Source: Mikania micrantha
Taxonomy: Eukaryota; Streptophyta; Magnoliopsida; Asterales; Asteraceae
DNA: 64,000 nucleotides
Assembly (NCBI GenBank): GCA_009363875.1
Contig: CM018683.1
Span: forward strand, 38,523,753-38,587,752
Reading direction: 5' to 3'
Below the pieces are notes generated by a model. That model saw only the letters and a program-made list of their open reading frames with translations, was not told where the DNA came from and searched no databases. Below, piece after piece: positions 12,801 to 25,462 of the stretch. The translations under genes were made by a program, and so were the position numbers. Numbering within the stretch: the stretch's first letter is position 1; every line of letters begins with the position of its first letter.

Positions 12801-14718
12801 AACCAACTTTTAATCTCACCAATATTAAACATTTAAGTAAACTAAAGTCTGTATAATGTTTTTAACTTACAAATCTGTGTCTTAACAATCAAATGAGATT
12901 AAAATACTTGTGATTGACACACTAAACAATCAATGGTGGTGATAGTATTGGTTAAGGTACAAGATGTTATCTAAGTGTTAACCGAAACTTGGCATGCATC
13001 GATACTAACCCAAGAATTTCTTAAACTAATAAGCTAAGATTAATTGAGAGGCTACACCAATATAGGAACATGTTTAAGCTCTAAGGTATCCAAAGAAACT
13101 AAAATCACAAAGAAGGATACAATGGAATTCAATGCTTAACACTTTGAAATTTCATGCATAGATAGCAAACTTAGAATTATTCAAACTAAATGATTTTAGT
13201 TGATTTTCAACTCAAAAGAGTGAACCAAAGAGATCAAAGCATGTTAAACAAAGTGGTGTGTTAGGAATTGGAGATTAACCAAGTTAGGTTAACTCAAGTT
13301 CCAAAATTGTTTAGCCTAATTGTTTTTTCATAATATAACTTAGACTCTATTTAAAATATAATAATTATTAACATGTAAACATGGTTTAAGAGGATCACTA
13401 TAACTTACTTTATTAAAGTAACTTAAAAGATTTTTGTAAAACAAACTAACTTTATAATTTAATATAAATAACACAAAAGGTGATTTATTAGATAATCATG
13501 TCTTAATATCATGAACTTGATAAATGATGCTAAGTCTGGATTAAACATGGGACAAGTTTTTAAAATCGTAGTAACATGCTAGAAAGTCATAGAACACTTA
13601 GTTGCACACCGAGACCAAAGCCCTACAGGTAATCAACTACAAATAATTACAATACGAAAATCATAATAAATCAACTCAGGTGTTGGAGCTACATAGTCTA
13701 CAAAGTACGAGCGCGCATATATCTATTTCCTGGTTATTTAAGTAAACTACAACACATGTGAGTTCGTTTGTCCCTATTCAGACTATTTTGTTTTACTTCA
13801 GGACTGAGAAACATGTGTAAATATTTTATATAAACGTTTAGATGTTTCTTAAATCTTTTATACTCACACTTAATGCTAGTATTCTATACTCTTATACTTA
13901 GAGGCTTTAAACTTATGATTCTTAAATACTTTAGACTTATGATACTTAAATGCTTCAAACTCATAATCATTGCAATACTTGAATACTTCTTAACAGATAT
14001 TCAATGATTCACGAAAACTTTTGAAACTATATTCTTGAGATTCATAAGATTCTTATATACTTGAAATCTTGTAAACTTATAAACTTGTATACTTGAAAGC
14101 ATGAAAACTTGTAAGGCCTAAACTCTTAAACTATGAGGAATGGGATTTCCGTTGGGAAGCAGGTACATGTGCACATGATACGGCGAAATACTAATACTTG
14201 ATTCTAAATACTTTCAGACTTCGTAAGACAGACTTATTGGCCTACGTGATTTGACATTGGTCAAGCCCCTCTAGTCATTCAGTGATCTTCGTTGTCAGGA
14301 CCTTGTAGGACAGACTTATTGGTCTCCGTGCTTTGACATTTGGTCAAGCCCCTATAATCATTAATAAGTGTTCTTCATTGTCCATACATGGTTTTGTGAC
14401 GAGTGGCTAGGATGATTATGGTTCCATTTAGTTGACTAACTTTCATCCTATGGTACCCTCTAACTACGCCCCAATGCTAAAAGCCGCACCCAGTTTACCT
14501 CTATGGATTGGTACTGAATGCCTCCGTGAGTGTCTCTAGGAGTCATTCCCCTCTAGTATTCAGTAGTCCACATATCTGAACTCAAACTTGGTTTTCGAAC
14601 TCTAATGAATTGGAAATCCGTTAAATTTGAATTCTTAAAAACTATGTTGGATGTTGGTTTGGATGGTAGGTAAGACGCTTAATTATCATTAATAACAATA
14701 TCATATGCGATTTAGTAT

Positions 14719-14767
14719 GTGGTGGGCTGGCGGCTGGGATTGACCATACGTATGCCCTATATATAAG
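14719..14767 (+). promoter_or_regulatory. Conserved GGTGGGCTGGC...CCCTATATATAA module in LTR B
   Basis: Recurring block of GTGGTGGGCTGGCGGC, a variable spacer, then ACGTATGCCCTATATATAA. The same block occurs at 2891-2951, 42361-42410, 42622-42662, inverted at 54768-54838 and, more diverged, inverted at 56398-56455. It contains a TATA-like string, but whether it works as a promoter, an RNA-processing signal or something else is not known. Confidence 0.6.
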
Positions 14768-15262
14768 AATACCGGACTTGATAGGATAGGTGGTTATTAA
14801 TGAGGTTAAGGTTGTTACCGAAAAGGTTGGCGAAACTCATTTTCAATTACTAAACTCCATGAACTCACCAACCATGTGTTGACTTTGCTTTTCTACATGC
14901 TTCTTAGGTGATGGACAGGATTAGGCTAAGGATCAAGATGCATACTAGAATGCCCAGATAGAGGACCTAGTAGCTTTTTGAAGCACATGTTTTGCTATTT
15001 ACTTGTGAATCAATTTGACATCTTGTACAGTTACAAGATAGTGAACTCACAATTCTTTTGATAGGTTTACTTGGTTAAATTATTGAACATGACAATTGTA
15101 ATTGAACTTTGTAATCCTAGTTTAATTGTTGCGCTTTACTTATTCTCAAATGTTGATGTTATGTATACAATCTGATCATTCCGATTATCACACGATATCA
15201 CGCCCACAGACTTTTCCGCCAGACGGGATTGTCGATCCAGTCCGCCGGCTCGGGGTGTGACA

Positions 15263-16147
15263 GACATTGACTTATTAGATGCCAAATTGAACTTCAGGAA
15301 TACTTAGCATATAAATAGATTTTGATAATTCTAGGTTGAGTTTTACTACATTCATTCCTTCCACATTGCATTGAAAGACATTGGATTTAGCCAATCTATC
15401 AAGTGAGTACATTCATGCTCCCTTCTTTACATTTTGTAATGTTTTAGGGATCTTACACATGTCCTACATAAATTATGTTATTCTTAGAGTCAAAACACCA
15501 AGGATGCAATGACTTAGCTTTTAGAGATTGCCTTTAGTTGTATGCGATTACATGTTGAATTTTGTATGCATTATTCTACACAATTGCAAGCACATTTTTA
15601 CATACTTACCTCAAGGTCTTGAAAGCCTATGGTGTAAAAGTATGGTTTGACACTGTTTGAGGACCATTGAGGACTATTGAGATCAATGATTATTTGTCTG
15701 CATGCCTTGTGTAACTATTGATTAATTATATGAACTTTTGTACTATACATGATGGCTTATAGACTTGTTGGAACATATGCTCTAGGTCAATACTTTAGAC
15801 TTTGAATTTGCATCTATTTCTTTTGTATTATATAAACTTGTATGTGTACTCACCAACTATGCAAATAATTGACAAAGAATTATTTTACACATGTAACAGG
15901 TTAGGTGAAAATGATGAAGACAAATGGTATGGTTTAGTTGACATACTTATATATTAAAACAACGTTTTGTATTTCAATTGTAATTATTGTATTTGGATAA
16001 TGTAATGGAATTTTAACTGAGTTAATAAATGTTTGTTTGGGATGATTAACAATGTTGCATTAATTATCGAAACATTATGATAGCACAATGAGCTAATGAA
16101 CAGTTGAACTCGCGCCCCGACGTATTCCGCCGTCGGTCGGGGTGTGA
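15263..16147 (+). repeat. Element I LTR, 3' part
   Basis: Sequence after the element B LTR runs to GTCGGTCGGGGTGTGACA, a gypsy-type LTR end, and is followed by a leader resembling that of element H. I infer that element B inserted within this LTR; the 5' part of the LTR would lie outside the window. No ORF. Confidence 0.6.
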
Positions 16148-16796
16148 CAGATTCATACCAGATCCATGGTTATATGAATTTAGGTTATTAGAAATGCGGG
16201 CCTAGAATATAATTAAGCTAAACCAAACATGAGTATTTCATGTTACTATTTTTTGTCTATTACTTGTTTATGTGCTTAGTGCCATGATTATCCGTTTTGT
16301 GTTATGCTATATTTAATTGCTACCATTGAAGAAAGCCTTAGTTTGTTAATATACCATAGAGGAAAGTCATAGTTGATATTATATATTTGCTTACGCTTAG
16401 TTAGGATTGACTTAGATTAAGATAACAAGTTATCATATTTACGTAGTTAAACAATTTGCCTTAAATTTTTTTAAGTAAAATCAAATCCAAACTCACATGC
16501 CCACAAACAATCTTAAGATGGTAGGAATTCAAAATCATTAGGCTTTATGCCTAAACAAAATAGGAATTTCAGTATTGAATTTAAGATTCCGTTAATCAAG
16601 TTTGTGAGGTGGATATGTACTACCTTGAAGAGTGTAGTACCATTAGTTGGAATTCCTGTCTAGGAAAGCTAATCGTATAAATCCTGAGGTACCGTGGGAC
16701 CTATCTAGCTTTCCTGAGGACTTCTGATGAGAGTATGACCACTTATAGGCCAAAGCATATCACACAAAACATCTTACAAACTAAATGATTCTAATA
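16148..16796 (+). other. Element I leader remnant
   Basis: Non-coding. It starts with a decayed primer site (ATACCAGATCC) and shares the string TTAGGTTATTAGAA and later similarity with the leader of element H. It is cut off by the start of the element H LTR. Nothing else recognised. Confidence 0.5.
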
Positions 16797-19637
16797 TGTC
16801 ACACGGTGTTTAATTTTGAACACTATTCCCATTGTTTTCAAATGAGTTCAAATGGTGTAACATTTCTGAAATTTATAATAAACAATTATAATTATTAAAT
16901 AATTTATGAAGTCATTCGAAATTTTCATCTATGTGTTAATATATATATATATATTTACATATGTGAAAACAAATTTAAACATATTTAATATATGTATGTA
17001 TATGATTAAATATGTATGTAATTAGTTAAACTAACACAAGTTAAAAATATAAAAAAAATATTTTTTAAGTTTATTTATATATTTATAATAAGTTTTATAA
17101 GATTTTGAACTTATTTGTAAGAAGATAACTTAAACAAGAAAATAAATTTTAATTATAAAATAAAAATCTCAAAACATTTTATTAATTAAATAAAACATTT
17201 ATACAATTTTAAATACTTTAATCATATTAATTTTTGTAATCTTTAAATAAATATTATAACTAACCTTGTTTTAAATATATAAAATTTAAAACATCATAAT
17301 AATAACTAATTTACTAGTTTTATGGAATTTAAGTAAATTATAAAAATGTTTTTAAAACATTGTTTTATAAAGTTAAGGGTTGTTTTTGCCTAATTAAAAA
17401 TTAGTATGTAGAGGAATAAACCACAGGGGGTGAATCTGTAAATACCCCATAGTTTCTAATCCCATTCACCCGTTTTTCCCCATCCGACCCGTTTCCCCAC
17501 TTCGACCCGTTCTTCCAATCCAACTCAATACAACTCGGTTACTGCTCTCGTATATTTGGTATGATTCGAACATGCAAATTAAGATCAATCATCAATTTAG
17601 AGAGTTAATAACCATTATTAGTTATTTGAGTGACCAAAAATACAAGATTTGACTTGTAATTGGAATTGGTAAAAATGTGTATAAAAACCTCAATTAAATG
17701 AACACATGGACTCCTTGGAACATTTTGGAAGTGTCTGAGCACCATAAACACACACACAAGCATTCTAACTCACGAATCGAACCTGTAAGCACGGTTGCTC
17801 ATCACTCAACTAAGTTAATCCAAAACCACACAAACTGATAACACAAGTAAGTAATCTATATATCTTTAGATTCGTTTTGAGATTCTAAACGAAAACCCTA
17901 TGATGGAATCAACGATCGGGTTAATAATCGATCGAATTACATATCAAAACAAACCTAGGGTTAGTTAGCTTAAAACGAATTGGGGGAAACCAACTCTGGT
18001 TATGTTAAAATCATTTAAAAATGTGTTCCATTCGTTCTCAGGTCTCTAGCCCAACTGGCTAAAGCTTGTTATTTAGAATTGATGGTCTGGGTTTCGAACT
18101 GGGTTAAAGACCAGTTTTGGACCATTTTTTTCTTTCTTTTTTCATAAATTTTTATTTAGAACTCATTTTTAAAATCTATTTTCAAAGAAAATCTATTTTA
18201 GAAATCCTATCATTTTTAATAAAAATATATAAATATAATTTTAACAAAAATATATATAACACACACACATATATATATATATTAATACATAATTATATTT
18301 TAGTATATTAAATACCTAAAATGTATTTAACAATTTTATACACAATTTTACGCATGTTATAAAATAAATATTTTTATTTTTATAATTGTACTTAAAAGAT
18401 TTAATCATCACATATAAATTTATATATAACTTATGTTATACATATATGTTTTAAATTATATAAAAAGCTTCTTATACATTTTAAAAACATATATGTTGCA
18501 TTTTAATAAGCTTTATTATTCAAAATATTTACAATTTATTAATTTAATTATCTAATTGCAATATATAATGATCAATTTTTACATTGAAAAATCGTTTAAT
18601 AAATTCTTTTAAAATATTATTAATAACTAATTATAATTAGAATTATAAAACAAGTATTCAATAATTTGGTTAAATATAATATAAATTTCAAAACTATGGA
18701 TTTATATTTTATGTTAGCATAAACTATTTAAACATTCAAAAACATTATTACTACATCCATTTAACAAATAAATCATAACAAAATTGAATTTTAATCGAAC
18801 TCGTTGTTCCATTTAGAACTTAGATACATGGTTATGTAAACACTATACCAAATGAACTGTTTAGTTGAATTTTGAACTTGTTAGATATACATTGAGCCAT
18901 ACTTTGACATACATTACAAAAAAGTATCTCACACATTAAGGTGAGTCGTCATAGTCCCTCTTTTAACTTCTTTTGAACTTTTGGGGAGAAAAATGTTATT
19001 TTGAACTATTCTTTAACTTCTGTACATGTGAACTTAGCTTTTTGACCTAAACTGTAGTGTGAACTTAGCTTGAGCTTGCATTGATCACAACTTAACTACA
19101 TAATAACAATGATAGATCTATTGGACCGACCATCCCACTGTTGGTTGAGATGACTTCGGTCCTCCACAGTGATTGTTCACTACTTCGACATTGGTAGAAA
19201 TGCTAACTTGGTCAATCATCATTTGTTAACATTATTTGATCTACGTATGGTTTAATTACATGTTTTAGTTCATATTGGCTTATTATCACATGTGACAACT
19301 TATCTTTATCAAACTATTTTTGTGTGTATGCTTAAACCTGTGAAGCTCACTAACTCTTTATAGTTGACACTTGATTTTAAAGATGTTTAAGGTGGGAATA
19401 CAAATTAGCATGATCGTTGAGCTTGGACTTAGTTTTGTTTTAGTTTATGTTTTAATGTTTTGAATTTGAATTGATGTAATAATTAGGGTTTAAACTTTTG
19501 ACTATGTATTGAATCATGGAATTAAATGTTTGAATTTAATAAAATGTCTTTTAAGTAATTACAACTTTATACCCTGTGCTATGAAAAATCTACACTTCGT
19601 GGCACCCCGATGTTTCCACCATCGTCGGCGTGTTACA
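16797..19637 (+). repeat. Element H 5' LTR (2841 bp)
   Basis: Starts TGTCACAC and ends GTGTTACA, giving a near-perfect terminal inverted repeat, and is followed three bases later by a primer site with one mismatch. Very AT-rich at 16900-18800, with TA and CA runs (16937, 18250). It contains a tRNA-like sequence at 18041. The start is inferred from the termini because the other LTR is not in the window. Confidence 0.65.
18041..18112 (+). other. tRNA-like sequence (possible SINE head or pseudo-tRNA)
   Basis: GGTCTCTAGCCC...AACTGGCTAAAGC resembles a Pol III A box, and GGGTTTCGAACTGGG resembles a B box (GGTTCGANNCC) with one extra T. The ends GGTCT and AGACC can pair like an acceptor stem. A T-rich stretch that could stop Pol III follows. 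D-stem pairing is poor and there is no clear anticodon arm, so it is not called a functional tRNA. Confidence 0.35.
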
Positions 19638-19640
19638 GAT

Positions 19641-19653
19641 TGGGATCAGAGCC
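19641..19653 (+). promoter_or_regulatory. Element H primer-binding site
   Basis: TGGGATCAGAGCC, one mismatch to the initiator-Met primer complement, three bases after the LTR end. Confidence 0.75.
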
Positions 19654-20383
19654 TGAGTTATAGAGAATTAGGTTATTAGAATCAATTGACCTAGATTATA
19701 GCCATAGGATGCCTTAGTTTGAACACTATAGCTTCAATGCTAGGCCATGAATTTAATAGTTGAACTCATTAGTTGCCATGCTAGGCTTTGAACTGTTACT
19801 TAAACTTTATAGTTGCCATGATATGTCAAATTGACTATGTGAGTTCTTTGTGCTACTTGACTGATTAATTGATATATCAAATGTTTGAACCTAGTTTAGT
19901 ATGCCTTAGTATTCCCACATTAGACGTTAGGGTTCAAAACTTCTTGACCCCATTCTTACGACTTGCACGAGGATCGTCATTGCGAAGAATGATCTTAGAC
20001 TTTCTAAGTCTAATAAATATTCGAAATTTCGTCAAATGTCTTTAAGTTTGTATTAGTGAGTAAGAAACACATAAAATATAGAAGGGGGAATACCTGTACT
20101 TTGAGGAATTTTGGCTTGGAAAGCATTTCGTAAAACCTAAATCAACAAATGGACCTGCTATGCTCTCTTGGAAGCCCTTGGAGTGAGTTTGATCCTATAG
20201 GCTAAAGTTTGTCTTTCTGAAAGTTAAATTGAACTTAAACACTTTGATCTATCAAATGTATTCCTTTAGAAATACAATCCAAGTATTGCTTTGTTATTAT
20301 ACTTTCATTTGAACCTTAATTTCTTACTTGAACTCTTTGAGTTACACTAATCTTAAACCTTTCAATTAAATTCTTGTAGAATC
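19654..20383 (+). other. Element H leader
   Basis: Non-coding sequence between primer site and gag, similar in its first part to the leader of element I. No other feature seen. Confidence 0.5.
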
Positions 20384-21023
20384 ATGCATTGTCTTCTTCG
20401 CAGCAATGCCAAGAACACTAACACCAATGCCAACAACACCACCAACACCAACAATTCCACTATACAAGAGTTGGCCCATATCTTTTCTCAGCAAATGGCA
20501 GTTGTGCTACGAACCTTGGTGACTCAGCTCAATTAAGTTGCGAATGTGAACCCAGTTCAAAATAATGGCAATGTTGGGGGTGAAACTTTATCTTGCACCT
20601 TTAAACACTTTAACTCTTGCAACCCTGCAAAGTTCATTGGCTCTGAAGGAGCAACTGAACTTCTTCAATAGTTCGAAAGCATTGAGAGCACGTTCCTTCA
20701 TTCTGACTATCTGGAGAACTGAAGGTTTGTTATGCCACACATGTCTTTAAAAAGAGGGCACTCAGTTGGTGGAATGGTGAAAAACAAACTAGGGGTTCGG
20801 ATGCTGCTTTAGCTTTGACATGGTCTGAGGTCAAGCAACTTACGATCGATCAATTCTTTCTTCGAAATGAAATGAGGAAGCCTGAAGCCGAATTTTGGGA
20901 GCTCAAGTAAGAAAGTGGGGAGAACTTAGCCTACACGACCCATTTCCACGAACTTACCTTACTTGTGCCACATTTGTTCACCCCACTAACCCGAGCCATT
21001 GAAAAGTACATTGGTGGCCTTCT
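20384..21023 (+). pseudogene. Element H gag, 5' half (interrupted by element G)
   Basis: Capsid-type gag of a gypsy element, which would form the particle that packages element RNA. From the ATG comes an Asn/Thr repeat region, then the conserved gag core: TFKHFNSCNPAKFIGSEGA, a WF-type position now a stop, FESIESTFLHSD, and later AYTTHFHELT and EKYIGGL. At least three stop codons and a frame change break it. It stops where the LTR of element G begins, and the same reading resumes at 41212 with the next gag block, which demonstrates the insertion. Confidence 0.82.
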
Positions 21024-23179
21024 TGTTACACCCCCACCTCTCATCACCTAAGATGATGTCATTCGTCGTTCTAAAAAGGTTGCAGAAGCATAGTGGTGAT
21101 ATCTTAGAGATGAGGGGTGACTTACTTGATCCGATATCATAGCACACAGATTAAGTTAAAGTAAATATATTACAAGGATCGTCATTACAATAAACATTAC
21201 AGTTTACAAACTAGGTTTATTATATGACTAACTTAGTTAATTACAATTATATATAAAGTGCATCCTCACCCAACAGTCACTGTCTCCCTGCAAAAAGTTT
21301 AAGTTTAAAAACGTCAGCACAAAACTGGTGAGTTCGTAAAGTTCATGTTCAACAATATGATATGCAATACAAGTTCTCACAATGTTCAGTTCAATATAAC
21401 CATGGGACATGTATCTAGTTCCTTACAGACGTTCTGTTCTTGTTCTATAAGATACTACCCGTCGGTAACATCTTAATGCCTCATTGTCTTATTAATAATC
21501 ACAACATTAAAAAGTTTTAAAAACGGGTAACAAAGATTCACAGCAAGGGGATTTGCAGCTCCTAGCAAATGGGTTGTCAGCCGATAGTATTACCATTGTT
21601 CCCCGTTCGGCCCCACATGGGTTCACTAGATATAGTTCAAAAATGAGGACTTTTGATACTGTGATAGAGTTCTGTTCTCCAGGAAAAATCCCATGAAATC
21701 CACAAGTTCTCAATAAATCACATGAAATCATGCAGATAACAGTGATACATATCATATGTTTAATAAAAGTTCCACAGTGCTACCCCGACGTTTGTAAAAG
21801 ATTAAAAAGAAAAGGGGTTGTACAAAACTCACCTGATAACTTACAAGTAGCAGAATGTCATACGACTGCTAGTAATAGAGTGATTCTACATTTATTTATT
21901 TTTAATGAGTTATTTATGTTTTAACTTACTGATTAGATCTTTCTGAACGTCCAATGTCAAAGACATTGTCTTAACAATCATCAAGCTGAGGTTAAGTATT
22001 TAGTTAGTTATTTTAATGTTATATCATACAATGTATGATAATGTTGGAACCTACATTGAATTAGGTTCCTATTACAAGGTTGATGACACCCTTGATTAAT
22101 CAGAATAATCTCGGATTAGCCAAATAGTTAATGTTGGTGATTATAATGTTAAAACAGTTTCTAGACAGATTAATGGCTTAGAATTGATCAATCCTTGTTA
22201 TTGATTACCCAATATCATGAAATATCACAATGTAGCATTAGAATAGGCTTAATAACCATGTTTAGCATACTAATCTGACTATTATCATAAACATCAGATA
22301 ATCGTTCCAATAAGTATGTTAATGATTGTGATTAATTTGAAACACTTGGATTTAACCTTGTATTTCAAAGATTAATCAAACTAATCACCTACATTGTGAT
22401 AATGAAATGGCTTAAACCATTATAATCATAGTTATGATTTCATGCAAACCGGGCATTACAACGGATCAAAACAAGGATTTACGAGTTAAAACATCGTGTT
22501 CTTCGTTTATAATCAATCCTAGCCATCATCTAGGCAATAATAAACAACCCTAACTATATCATTACGTTCAAAATCAAGATCTAATTAACCATTATCATGC
22601 TAGAAGGATAAAACGAACCATTACCTGATCTGACGGATTTCTGAGCTTAAAACGACGATCTAGACTTGTAGATACAATCCCTGGGATGATCTGAACGTTT
22701 AGAAGCCTTCAAGATGAAGTTTAGATGGTGAATTTGAGGGTTTGGTCGCCTGGAGTTGAAGAAAAGTCGAGATAAGAAGGAAAATTAAGTTTCTAGATGC
22801 AATCTGATGTTTTAAACTCTTCTGCTGACTTAAAAATCCCCAGGCGTACCGCCCCACGTAAAAACCTTGAGCTGGGGCGTAGCGCGTGGGGGGGGGGGTT
22901 TCCTGATTTTTTTTACGACCCCGGGCGTACCGCCTGGGATGGAAGTCTCACGCTAGGCATACCAACTAGCCTCATTTTTCTCAAAGTTTTGGATTTTTCA
23001 TCGTTTCGCGATTCCGGACAATCCGTAACTCCGTTTCGTGCACGGTTTTAGCCCACATTCACCATTTCTCGCATAATATCAACCTATAATAATTACAATC
23101 GTCAAATCGACATGGATTTCTAGAACGGCCACATGTGCTCATGTCATCGATGACGTAATTCTCAATTGTAATTGTCACA
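21024..23179 (-). repeat. Element G 3' LTR
   Basis: Reads on the minus strand from TGTGACAAT to GGGGGTGTGACA. It aligns over its whole length with 39067-41211. Near its transcriptional start (22840-22970) it has a GC-rich patch with GGCGTACCGCC-type units and a run of ten G. No coding. Confidence 0.88.
22840..22970 (-). repeat. GGCGTACCGCC palindromic units in element G LTR
   Basis: Four related units (GGCGTACCGCC, GGCGTAGCGCG, GGCGTACCGCC, GGCATACCAAC) in about 130 bases of otherwise AT-rich LTR. GGCG-TAC-CGCC has perfectly complementary arms. The other LTR has the same patch at 40870-41000. Confidence 0.6.
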
Positions 23180-23194
23180 GTCTCCTCCTGTTTG
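23180..23194 (-). promoter_or_regulatory. Element G polypurine tract
   Basis: On the minus strand CAAACAGGAGGAGAC directly precedes the LTR start TGTGACAAT, after the GGACGAAATTT sequence that follows pol. Confidence 0.82.
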
Positions 23195-23244
23195 GGAAAT
23201 TTCGTCCTGAAATTTAGTGAAAACAATTACTTGATGACAATCGT

Positions 23245-23773
23245 TTATGAGAATAGATGTGGATATTTTGTTTTCATCCAATCTTCTCGTTCCCACGTAT
23301 ACTCAGGTCTACGTTGTGAGTTCCATCGCACTTTGAAAATTGGTATGCGACTACGTTTCGATACTTTCACTTCTCGATCCATCACCTCCACTGGTTCTTC
23401 ACTAAACTGAAGTTTCTCATCAATTTGAATCTCTTCGAGAGGTACGATCAATGATATTTTGCTGGGTACTTTTTCAGATTTGATACATGAAAGACATCAT
23501 GAATATTACTGAGTTCAAGAGGTAACTCCAGCCTGTAGGCTAGTAATCCAATTCGTTCAAGAATTTTGAATGGCCCTACAAATCTTGGTGAAAGCTTACC
23601 TCTTTTCCCAAATCTGAAAATGCCCTTCCAAGGTGAAACTTTCAACGTCACTCGATCACCTATTTAGAATTCTAGAGGTCTACGACGATTCTCAGCATAA
23701 CTCTTTTGACGATCGCGAGCAACTTTAATTCATTCGTGAATGAGTGAGATCTTATCATTTGTTTCTTGAATGA
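23245..23773 (-). pseudogene. Element G integrase C-terminus and chromodomain
   Basis: Minus-strand continuation of pol: VTLKVSPWKGIFRFGKRGK and VGPFKILERIG (GPY/F module), then VHDVFHVSNLKK, then a chromodomain with KRSRIPIFKVRW and EYTWERE before KYPHLF and a stop. Stops between this and the integrase core, and a frame change near 23450, make it inactive. The chromodomain itself is in better condition than that of element B. Confidence 0.85.
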
Positions 23774-23774
23774 A

Positions 23775-24389
23775 TTATGGGCCTATGATCTGACTTTCAC
23801 CTACTTCTGACCAACAGATAGGTGATCTACACTTGCGTCCATAAAGAGCTTCGAATGGAGCGCATTGAATACTGGTGTGGTAGCCGTTATTGTATGAGAA
23901 TTGAACAAGTGGAAGATGAATATCCCAGCTACCTCCAAAATCCATCACACAACTTCTGAGCATGTCTTCAAGAGTTTGATTCGTTCGTTCAGTCTGCCCA
24001 TCCGTTTGTGGATGATAAGCTATGCTTATATTGATTTGTGTGCCCAGAGCATTTTGAAGAGTTTGCCAAAATCGTGACATAAATCGACTATCTCTGTCAG
24101 AAATGATAGAGATTGGTACTCCATGTCGAGATACAATTTCATTAACATAGAGTTTAGCGAGTCGATCCATAGAATAATTTTCTCGGATGGGCAAGAAATG
24201 CGCAGATTTAGTAAGGTGATCAGCGATAACCCATATAGAGTCATGATTACGTGATGTTCTGGGTAGTTTAGTGGTGAAATCCATAGAAATCTGATCCCAT
24301 TTCCACATGGGAATCTCAGGTTGTTGCAATAACCCAGAAGGTCGTTGATGTTTAGCCTTAACTTTGAGACATGTTAAGCATCGATCCAC
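23775..24389 (-). pseudogene. Element G integrase zinc finger and catalytic core
   Basis: Open reading frame of 204 codons covering CLTCLKVKAKHQRPSG, catalytic Asp in WDQISMDF, second Asp in IISDRDSRF, Glu in DGQTERTNQ and the terminal EALYGRKCRSP. A TAA (24390-24392) separates it from the preceding ORF in the same frame, probably from loss of a Gln codon. The core residues are intact, but the ORF has no start of its own. Confidence 0.88.
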
Positions 24390-24392
24390 GTA

Positions 24393-25367
24393 TTATGCTA
24401 TGTGTTTCTTCATTCTAGGCCACGAGTAAAAATCTTTAAGATATTTATACATTTTATCAGCACCTGGATGAATAGAATACCTGGATTTGTGCGCCTCATC
24501 CAAGATGATTGTTCTAGAGTTACCGAATAAAGGAACCCAAATTCGGCTTTTGAAATACAACACTCCATGAGTCTTGGTTTCAGGTTGCTTGTCTAATCCC
24601 CTTAGTTCCTCAGCAAGACAGTTTGTTGGTTGTAAAGCTTGTTGCTGAGCTTCTTTAATCTGAGGAATTACACTGGTTTGAATAGTCATCCCAAACGCTT
24701 TCACATGTAACGGTTTGACTCGTTCCTTGCAACTCAAGGCATCAGCTACGACATTTGCTTTGCCTGGGTGATAACAAATCTCACAATCATAATCATTTAA
24801 AAGTTCTACCCACCGCCTCTGTTGCATGTTCAAAATTTTCTTATCTAGAATGTGTTGAAGACTTTTGTGATGGAATGGACACTTATTGCATTTGGGCGCC
24901 TGCCCAGTACAAACTTTCCTTTCAGGAACATTTGCACCATAGTTCTTCACTACTGGTTTGCTCTGACTAGTCTCAGCCGGAGCCTTTGTTTTGGTTTTGC
25001 CAAACCACTTTCGTTTGGTACCTTTAGAAACATTTGAGGTACCGACATCACTACGGCCCATCGTCGTCTGAGTTTTTGTGGTCAAAATACCACTCCTTAC
25101 CGCCTTATCGGTAAGCTTAGTGGTCAAAATAATTGTACGTTTAAGAGTTGTGGGTTCAGCTGCCATCACCATTCCCTGAATCTGAGGAACCATACCTTTA
25201 ATGTATTTATTAATCAAAGCTGCTTCCGTTGGAAACATATTGGGAAGTAAGCAAGTAAGTTCATGAAAACGATCGGTATAAGCTAAACAATCAGCACCGA
25301 CCATCGAATGGTTCCAGAATTCCTCCTGGAGCTTTTGGATTTCAGTGATTGGGCAGTACTCTGACAT
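24393..25367 (-). pseudogene. Element G in-frame gag-RNase H-integrase deletion fusion
   Basis: A 324-codon ORF. Residues 1 to about 95 are the end of the gag core (WNHSMVGADCLAYTDRFHEL, NKYIKGMVPQIQGM). A basic linker follows, then the start of the zinc-knuckle region (APKCNKCPFHH) at about residues 155-165. This runs straight into the end of RNase H (SLQHILDKKILNMQQRRWVE, YHPGKANVVADALS) and then the integrase H2C2 region (SIHPGADKMYKYLKDFYSW). Protease, all of RT and most of RNase H are missing, yet the frame is kept across the junction. It cannot support its own reverse transcription. It is interpreted as a deletion derivative. Confidence 0.82.
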
Positions 25368-25462
25368 AATCAGAGTTTAAAATTCGTTGCAGCCCATAGA
25401 ATCAACTGTAGCTGAGCCCAAAGTTTTAGCCTGAGTATTCCACCAGGTTAGAGCTGATTCTT

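Larger units (their letters stand above)
11404..15262 (+). repeat. Element B 3' LTR (3859 bp)
   Basis: Starts TGTAATATC after the purine tract and ends CGGGGTGTGACA. Its first 500 bases are similar to LTR starts at 55108 and 56806, and its last 1 kb is similar to the inverted piece at 55896-56805, which together confirm both ends. Inside are a CT-rich leader near 12100, a TCGA-motif cluster, and the conserved TATATATAA module near 14720. The 5' LTR lies outside the window, so age cannot be estimated. Confidence 0.83.

Noticed and set aside
22797..23051. ORF in the element G LTR, with a similar one at 40942-41151
   Set aside because: Lies in the GC-rich LTR patch, and the two LTR copies do not keep the same frame.
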